Assembly: GCA_030789695.1 (NCBI GenBank)
Contig: CM061141.1
Location: 321,286,452-321,350,451 of the forward strand
Direction: 5' to 3'
DNA from: Scilla litardierei
Taxonomy: Eukaryota; Streptophyta; Magnoliopsida; Asparagales; Asparagaceae
DNA length: 64,000 nt
The notes under the pieces were generated by a model. It was not told where the DNA came from. It searched no databases and saw nothing but the letters and a program-made list of their open reading frames with translations. Below, piece after piece: positions 58,207 to 64,000 of this stretch. Position numbers and translations under genes: made by a program. The stretch's first letter is position 1. Each line of letters begins with the position of its first letter.

Positions 58207-59433
58207 TCATCTCCCCAACATTATCCCCAATAAGGGGAGCCGAAGAACTAGCTTCCCCAGACGAGAGCTTAGGCCAGTGCTCAGCACACATATCTTCTAC
58301 CTCATCATCATCAGATAGTAACTCAACCCCACAATCAACACCTTTACCTTTGTCTCTAGTCACTTCAGGGCCAATAGGCTTAGGATCAACCCTACAAGTA
58401 TCAGGGACCAGACCACCATCACCCTGCTCCTTCAACACTCCCTCATCCTTCGTAGCATCCATCACATTTTTTCCAAAATCCATAGAGGGGACAGGCTCCT
58501 CCAATGACTCCAGTGGGCACTGAGTGGCAATATGACCAAATGACAAACACTTGGTGCACCTCGGAGATTCACCCTCATACTCAACCTCAAGAGCAAGTGA
58601 TGACACGTCTTCAAACAGCAGGTTGACTTTCCTTGGGAGTGGCAGGGATGCGTCTACATCAATGAAGCATCGTGCAAATTCAATCCGCTCAAGATTGGCC
58701 ATCGCACAATCCATGCAAATAGGGTCACCAACCAAACTGAAGATAATGTTCAGAATCTCAGGTGACCAAAGGTTGAGAGGAAGATATGGAAATCTCACCC
58801 AAACTGGGACACGGCGGAGTAGATCTCTCTCAAGCTTGAGCTTAGTGAACCAGCATCGCAGAACGATCAGACGACCATCGAAGAGCCACGGACCCCCCTT
58901 AGCACATTTTCACAATCTTCAGCCTGTTCAAATTTGAAGTAGAAGAACCCGTTGTCACGGGAGAACACCTGTAAGCCTGCCTTCAACTTCTATAAGCGAC
59001 TAACACAAGCTCGCACTTGGCTGTAGAACGGGTGATCTCTTACAATATGGCCGACGAGTGTGTTATCCCAACGTTTTGCAGTGGCCGAAATATAGTGATC
59101 AAGTATTAGTCCCACCGACACACCATCTCCTCCCAACACTGGAGGAACGAACGAAAGTTTGCGACTTGGATCGCTAGATCTGATTCCTGAGCATATATCT
59201 TTCCAAGAACTCGCCGGAGTTACCTTACTGAAGTGGAGTGGAATATTCGGCCTAGCTGCGCGTTTGGCGAGGAGTTTATTCAGGTCTGATCGGTCCAAAT
59301 GAGCACGTCGTTTACCACCGTTATCAGACGGCTCACCCAATTTTCCACCCGCAGATGTGGTAGATCTAGTTTGGACTTTCCTACCCCACCTTTGAACAAC
59401 CTTCCAAGCACCCTCAGCTCTGCCTGACGCCAT
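58207..59433 (-). pseudogene. L1 ORF1 N-terminal and zinc-knuckle part
   Basis: Likely start MASGRAEGAWKVVQRW at 59433. Basic N-terminus, then LNKLLAKRAARPNIPLHF, then the DUF4283-like region (GLILDHYISATAKRW, LQVFSRDNGFFYFKFEQAEDC). There is a TAG for Trp at about 58993 and a one-base shift in a G-run near 58890. Further on: RFPYLPLNLWSPEILN, LERIEFARCFIDVDASLPLP and the CCHC knuckle CTKCLSFGHIATQC near 58540. An acidic, Ser-rich tail continues to the LTR insertion. ORF1 proteins bind LINE RNA. The gene is broken, and the coding order matches plant L1 ORF1. Confidence 0.85.
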
Positions 59434-59559
59434 CTTCTTCAAGCAATGGTCATTGCATCGATGATAAGGATTAGATGCGTTGATGCATATAACCATCCTC
59501 ACTCTACATCCACGATTTTCGACTACCAGCAACTACAATCAGCCAGGGCTGATAGCTAA

Positions 59560-60047
59560 GGCATCTGCAGAACAGACCTGATCGTCACTGCCGTATGGAC
59601 TGGAATCTGCCGCCTGGATCAGATTGCAGCTCCTTCTTCGAGATCTGATCGCTGCCTGGGGGTCGAAGCGCTGACTGGATTGGATCGGATCTGGTTAGCC
59701 CCGATCAAATCGATCGCCATTTGGATCGAAGCGTCGTCAAGATCTGATCAGAAGATGATCGCCGAGATCTGATGATCGTCGAGATCAGATGACTGATCTG
59801 CTGATGATCGACGAGACCTAGGGGTCGTAGAGATCTGATGATCGCAGCCGCTTCGAGATCTGATCGCAGCCGCTTCTTCGATTCCGATCGCCGCCTGGGG
59901 GCCTGAACGCCGAGATCTGGGGGCCTGATCGCTGCTTCTTCGAGTTCTGATCGACGAGATCTGATCTGATCCGCCAGGGGGCCTGAACGCCGAGATCTGG
60001 GGGCCTGATCGCCGCTTCTTCGAGTTCTGATCCGCGAAATCTGATCT
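59560..60047 (-). repeat. LINE 5' untranslated repeats
   Basis: GATCTGATCG-rich sequence with two 80-bp tandem copies (59896-59975 and 59976-60047, the second cut by the 5' end). Tandem 5' repeats often hold internal promoters in LINEs. Confidence 0.75.
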
Positions 60048-60072
60048 ATTCTCATATATATATATATATAGA

Positions 60073-60224
60073 ATAATGGTACGCCATATGAGGCCTTGTC
60101 TCATATTCCCTCTCACATAAAGCAACCAAGTACAACCAAGTACAAGCCCATGTGGGCTTGTACTTGGTTGCTTTATGTGAGAGGGAATATGAGGCAAGGC
60201 CTCATATGTCGTATGATACCCATT
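60073..60224. mobile_element. Fold-back MITE, copy 4
   Basis: About 152 bp with the same palindromic core. Left flank (TA)n (60054-60068), right flank (GT)n (60231-60250). Confidence 0.9.
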
Positions 60225-60320
60225 ATTCCCATGTGTGTGTGTGTGTGTGTCTCATTGATAGATGAGAGGTGGCTTGGCTTTGGTTTTGGTGGCTTTAAAA
60301 CCATGTGATAACGTTTGGAT

Positions 60321-60895
60321 TAAGGGTGGCTAAATCAAACCGACCTGACCCGAACCCGGCCTCTTAGGCAGTGTTTGTACAGGTTTGACCCACCAACCCG
60401 ACTCAGATTCTACCCCTATATATTATAAACATATATATATTTCATTACCATATGCACAAAAGCCCAAACGCTTTATTGGTAAATGAATTTTTTTAAAACT
60501 AGGCGACTCGGGTTCAAATCCTACTAGCGTGTTTGGGGTTATATTTTACAAATTATTAATCAATATTAAATCAATTTCATTTTTGTTTTTCAATATTTAT
60601 GTGTATATAATACATATTCTCAATAGCACTTGCTAGCACACTTGGTATGTCCATATATTACCAAAAGAGAGGATGGGAGTGTGAATCCCACTTACTGCAT
60701 GTAAATGTTTATTTCTCTTTTTGACCCAAATCAGACCCATCAGACAAACTGGGTCAGGTACGGGTGACCCAATTTATACCCAGGTTGGGTACATGTTTCA
60801 TAACCTTAACGAAGGTCGGGTTTAGGCTTACCCATATCCGAGTCAGGTCAAACTTGACCCCATCTGAATCCGACCCGACCTGTTTGCCACCTCTA
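60321..60895. mobile_element. Old hAT-like element (575 bp)
   Basis: Left TAAGGGTGGCTAAATC, right complement TAGAGGTGGCAAACAGG, with 'gacccgacc' and 'gggtcagg' subterminal repeats typical of hAT ends. The flanking 8 bases agree only in part, so the duplication is degraded or my ends are a few bases off. Confidence 0.6.
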
Positions 60896-61535
60896 AATGG
60901 ACTATATGTGGAAAAGAGAAGTGATTATTGCCAAGATGAGGGTGCATCTTATAATATTGTATTTGCTTCACAGTGGATTTCTCTATTGATGCTCCATGTA
61001 TCCATGTTGGGATTGGTCAGTTGAACTTTGTATATCTTGATGTTCTTCTTCTTTATATTATGTATGATTGTTTGTTTTCTTCGCTTGCTCGGTTTTTCTG
61101 CACGAGTCATCAAAACCCTAACAACATTCATATAGAATATTTTATTTTTGTGTGTTACAAATTGCATCAGAAAACAAAACAAAAAATACATCTCAAATTT
61201 GTGCATGTGAAATTTGAGAATACCTAAAACTACATTAATAAAACATACTATGATGAATCATTATATACATGAGCAGAGCCATGTATGGAGGTAGCCGGGC
61301 TACAACCCATGTAACGGACCATGTTATCTTTGGCTCTGCCTTTGCTCCTGCCCTTGCGCTGATCATCGTTCCTGCCTTGCCTTGCACCAGCCTTGCAGCC
61401 CAGATTAATATTTGGTGCCCTTTCAGCCCCGGTAGATTCGAATTCCTGGCCCCGTCCTTGATTATATATCTTGTTTTCATCAAGAACCCGAGAGATGAGG
61501 GGGAACATAAACGGAATCTTCCTTGCCCAAAAAAT
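60896..61535. other. Region downstream of PDR pseudogene
   Basis: No gene. 61265-61490 is a GC-richer block (gccttgcgctgatcatcg ... ccccggtagattcgaattcctgg) unlike its AT-rich surroundings, perhaps a short element. The rest may be the 3' flank of the transporter. Confidence 0.45.
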
Positions 61536-63096
61536 CTATCTCCTTTGGAAGTTCAAGTATTTGATTGAGAAGGCAAACACAAAGGCAAAGGCTACTGGGA
61601 ATGCAATTTCAGCAGCAGCTACCGCCGGTAAGAAATCATGTTTGTAGCCAAAAAAGTCATCGAGGAATTGCTTTGCCGTCATGCCAGTATCGAGCATGCT
61701 ATCATTGTCTCCAAACTGGGAAACGGACATGCCATACAGTGTCCAAGCTACAGGGCATGCCCAATAGTTCCATCTACACCATGCCGGTATCCTCTGCATT
61801 TCAGTTAATATGCATAAGCTTAGATGGCAAAATCGAAAGAATAGAGAGATGATTTTGCGGGAGGTTTTGAGTCCTGAAACTTACTGTTCGAGGGATTGTG
61901 AAGCCTGCAAAGAGATTCCATATAGATATGAACGCACTGGAGACGTTTGTGGCGAATTCCGCGCTAGGGGTCAGTGCGACAGCCATCATCCCATAGAATG
62001 TGAAGTATAGGAAAGTGGTGAACGTGAAGAACGCATACCAGAGGAATTTGGCTGCAGTCCATTTGAAACTCATCATGGAGAAAACCATGATGCAGTAGAT
62101 TATGGACTGGAGGAGAGTGTATGGGACCTCAATGGCAACCTGAAAGCAAGTCAATTCATGAGATCAAGCATTCTTAGATGGTGTTCTTAGTTTCATGAGC
62201 TATCTCATGTTGCGAGTGTTGCTTACAGTGGCCGTACCTGTGCAAATGCATATGGTATCGGGGAGAACATTCCTGAAGCCTTCTCCCTATAGAACACCGT
62301 TCTCTCCACATCAACAATAGGTTGTACAGGCATTGAACAGATCTTGTTGTGTTCTCCTGATAAATATTGCCAATGTTCAGATATATATCTGGTTAGTATC
62401 AGTATATTGAATATCTGATATGGAGATAAAGTTTAAGATTAAATCAGGTAACTAAGATTACGTACGGGTTGGATCCAAGTTTCCAGAAGATTGTTCCGAA
62501 TATAAAGCCAGTAATTGTCGTAAACAACATCCTAATGGCAGTATATGATGGGTTGTGCCAATAAGATTTGTACTGTTTCCAGAAACATGCATTGCATTGC
62601 TTGAGGAACGGCTAAGAAAATTTAGTCGGGAAGTACATGTCTTTTGATCCCGGAGGTGGTATGTTCAATTCGCTAATCAAAGCCTTGTTTCTCCTGCAAG
62701 AATCACCTCCAGTGTTATTTTACCCAAATTTCTGCCAATTTTGGACGGAATGTACTAAATGGTCACTTTTAAATTTTAGATACCTGTATAGATCCGAGTT
62801 CCAGTATATTTCAGTAAAATTGACCCCCAAAATTTCTTCTTGTGCCAAGGTGGTGACCTCCAACATCCATGTTGCAGGATTATAACCATCTTTGATCTTG
62901 CTAACTCCATCGATTGCCTGAAGAAAATAGACGTTCATGTTATCGACATCTGTATCTATCGGATGATAGAATGGAGAAACAAATCGATTATGTATATGAT
63001 ATGAATCATTACCTCAAAATATCGGATCAGATCACACGAGTTGCGTCCTAGTGGTCCTACATATATTTCTTCTCCTCCTTGTTTCATTAGGAACAG
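61536..63096 (-). pseudogene. PDR/ABCG full-size transporter, 3' exons (pseudogene)
   Basis: Six exons on the minus strand: 63013-63096, 62784-62917, 62466-62693, 62238-62356, 61885-62139, 61536-61793, each with GT-AG borders and matching phases. They encode the end of the second nucleotide-binding part (LFLMKQGGEEIYVGPLGRNS; GYNPATWMLEVTT) and the second membrane domain ([37 protein letters not shown]; the TM-rich IEVPYTLLQSIIYC; final AFSIKYLNFQRR). PDR transporters export lipids, hormones and defence compounds at the plasma membrane. Defects: a TAG for Gln near 62605 and a deletion of about 20-25 residues with a frame change between QQDLFNA and VQPIVDVE (about 62333). Upstream exons are beyond the LINE or the window edge. 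Confidence 0.88.
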
Positions 63097-63261
63097 CTGC
63101 AATTAGTTAAATAGCCATCAGCAAGTGAACCATTGCACCATATATAACTGCTATATCAAAACGCTGCAAAATAGAATATATGTGTGCATGCATGCGTACG
63201 ACTACACATACATACACATATGTATGTATGCATATATGCATGCATATGTATGTATGTATTC
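63097..63261 (-). other. Intron remnant of PDR pseudogene
   Basis: Upstream intron with acceptor AATTGCAG at 63097-63104, then AT-rich sequence with 'tatgtatgcatatatg' repeats up to the LINE poly(A). Confidence 0.6.
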
Positions 63262-64000
63262 TTTTTTTTTGAAAAGTAAGCCAGATCTTTATTGAGTAAA
63301 AATATGTGTATACAAGATTTTACATGCAAGCGAGGTGGGATAGAATGAGGTTTCAGAAGAGAGAGGAGAGGACACAAGCGTCGTCACTCTCCACTAATGA
63401 TTCCTCATCATATCCCCCCTACGCAAAAGAGCAATGAAACCAATATGGTAACACAACAAAGACACATCATAAACAGTATAACCAAACTCCAAAGAGCTCA
63501 ACCATTATCTCTGAACGTCCAGTTGGCGCAGACCCTAGCCTCACCATCATTTGTAGGTTCAAGATCTCCCACAGCCACCCTGACATCAGCAGCAATCTCC
63601 TCAAAAAGTATTGCCTTGCATGTTTCTTTAGTCTCAAAGATTCTCCTATTTCTCTCCCTCCAAATGTGCCATACACATGCCGCCAGAACAGTTTTACCAA
63701 GTGTACCGAGGCAATTTTTCCCACCAAAATGTAAAAGGAAATAGTCCCCAACATCCACCAGAGAGGACCCAATATCCGTTAGTATATTGAGTTTGAGAAG
63801 GGCCCTCTTCAGAATGTATCGAGAATAGCTGCAATCAAAGAACAGATGCCCCACATTTTCATCAATATTTTCCGCACACAAAACACAGTGTGTCGGATGG
63901 TTGGGACCCCATCTGCTAATGATATCTCTAGTTAACAGTTTACCTCTGAAAGCACGCAGAAGTGCCAAAGACATCTTTGGTATATGATTTCTATACCAAA
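63262..64000 (-). mobile_element. L1 LINE, 3' end (runs off the window)
   Basis: A T-run at about 63262-63271 is the poly(A) of a minus-strand LINE inserted in a PDR intron. The end of ORF2 is at 63498-63974 and beyond: AFRGKLLTRDIISRWG, THCVLCAENIDENVGHLFFDCSYSRYI, the zinc-binding RT-associated (zf-RVT) domain at the C-terminus of plant L1 ORF2, then VWHIWRERNRRIF. The stop is at 63498 and 3' untranslated sequence follows. The rest of the RT lies to the right of the window. Confidence 0.88.

Larger units (their letters stand above)
54181..60047 (-). mobile_element. ORF1-only LINE (L1 type) with 16-bp duplication
   Basis: The duplication ATTCTCATATATATAT is perfect at 54165-54180 and 60048-60063. 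The minus-strand element ends in a short poly(A) (TTTTTT at 54181). It has a 5' untranslated region with 80-bp tandem repeats (59896-60047), one ORF1 gene (59433 to 54385, interrupted) and no endonuclease or RT. About 2.3 kb after removing the solo LTR at 54665-58206. It lies between MITE copies 3 and 4, which were neighbours before it landed. Confidence 0.9.

Overview
The window is repeat-rich nuclear DNA of a flowering plant. The evidence is: a GT-AG exon chain of a plant pleiotropic-drug-resistance (PDR/ABCG) transporter, an L1-type LINE with the plant ORF1 layout (zinc knuckle), Ty1/copia and chromovirus-type Ty3/gypsy elements with plant-style primer sites, hAT elements with 8-bp duplications, MITEs and Helitron-like ends. 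Nothing prokaryotic is present. The sequence alone does not fix the species. A eudicot is my guess, held weakly. I found no intact host gene. The only host-type gene is a PDR transporter remnant at 61.5-63.1 kb.

Layout. 247-7416: a Ty1/copia element on the minus strand (147-bp LTRs, target duplication GTCGT, broken gag and pol, GC-rich leader). 7790-18718: remains of a second copia on the plus strand, split by a Ty3/gypsy chromovirus (8487-15394, minus, duplication GCTTG) and by a hAT element (15837-16769, duplication GATTCAGA). 18738-48717: a very large nest. The outer element (minus strand, duplication GCATG) holds a solo LTR (19341-39171). That solo LTR is itself hit by three LTR elements: a very young one with one unknown 542-codon ORF (19348-27328, TTGGA), a gag-only element (27803-30501), and a coding-free element with a GT-rich interior (31121-38526, GAATC). 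The outer element's right LTR is hit by a scrambled composite of LTR pieces (41079-48561, CATTG) that contains a perfect 96-bp hairpin.

48.7-60.3 kb: four copies of one fold-back MITE, each next to TA or TGTA microsatellites. Between and around them lie a 2-kb solo LTR (50101-52067, GATTG), a tandem Helitron-like cluster (52456-53968), and an ORF1-only LINE (54181-60047) with a 16-bp duplication. The LINE is interrupted by a 3.5-kb solo LTR (54665-58206, TCATC) that itself carries a hAT element (56115-56824, GCGCTGGT). 60.3-64 kb: an older hAT-like element, the PDR pseudogene, and the 3' end of another L1 LINE that runs off the window.

The elements work as parasites rather than as a pathway. 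The Ty3 elements share a terminal style (TGTAAC/TGTCAC ends), and two of them share an unusual primer site beginning TGGTGGCCC. The coding-free, gag-only and unknown-ORF elements would need proteins supplied in trans by autonomous relatives that are not in this window. The most unusual items are the 542-aa ORF in a nearly identical-LTR element, a 69-bp in-frame spliceosomal-type intron inside a Ty3 gag, the 96-bp perfect hairpin, and short palindrome arrays inside otherwise unrelated LTR families.
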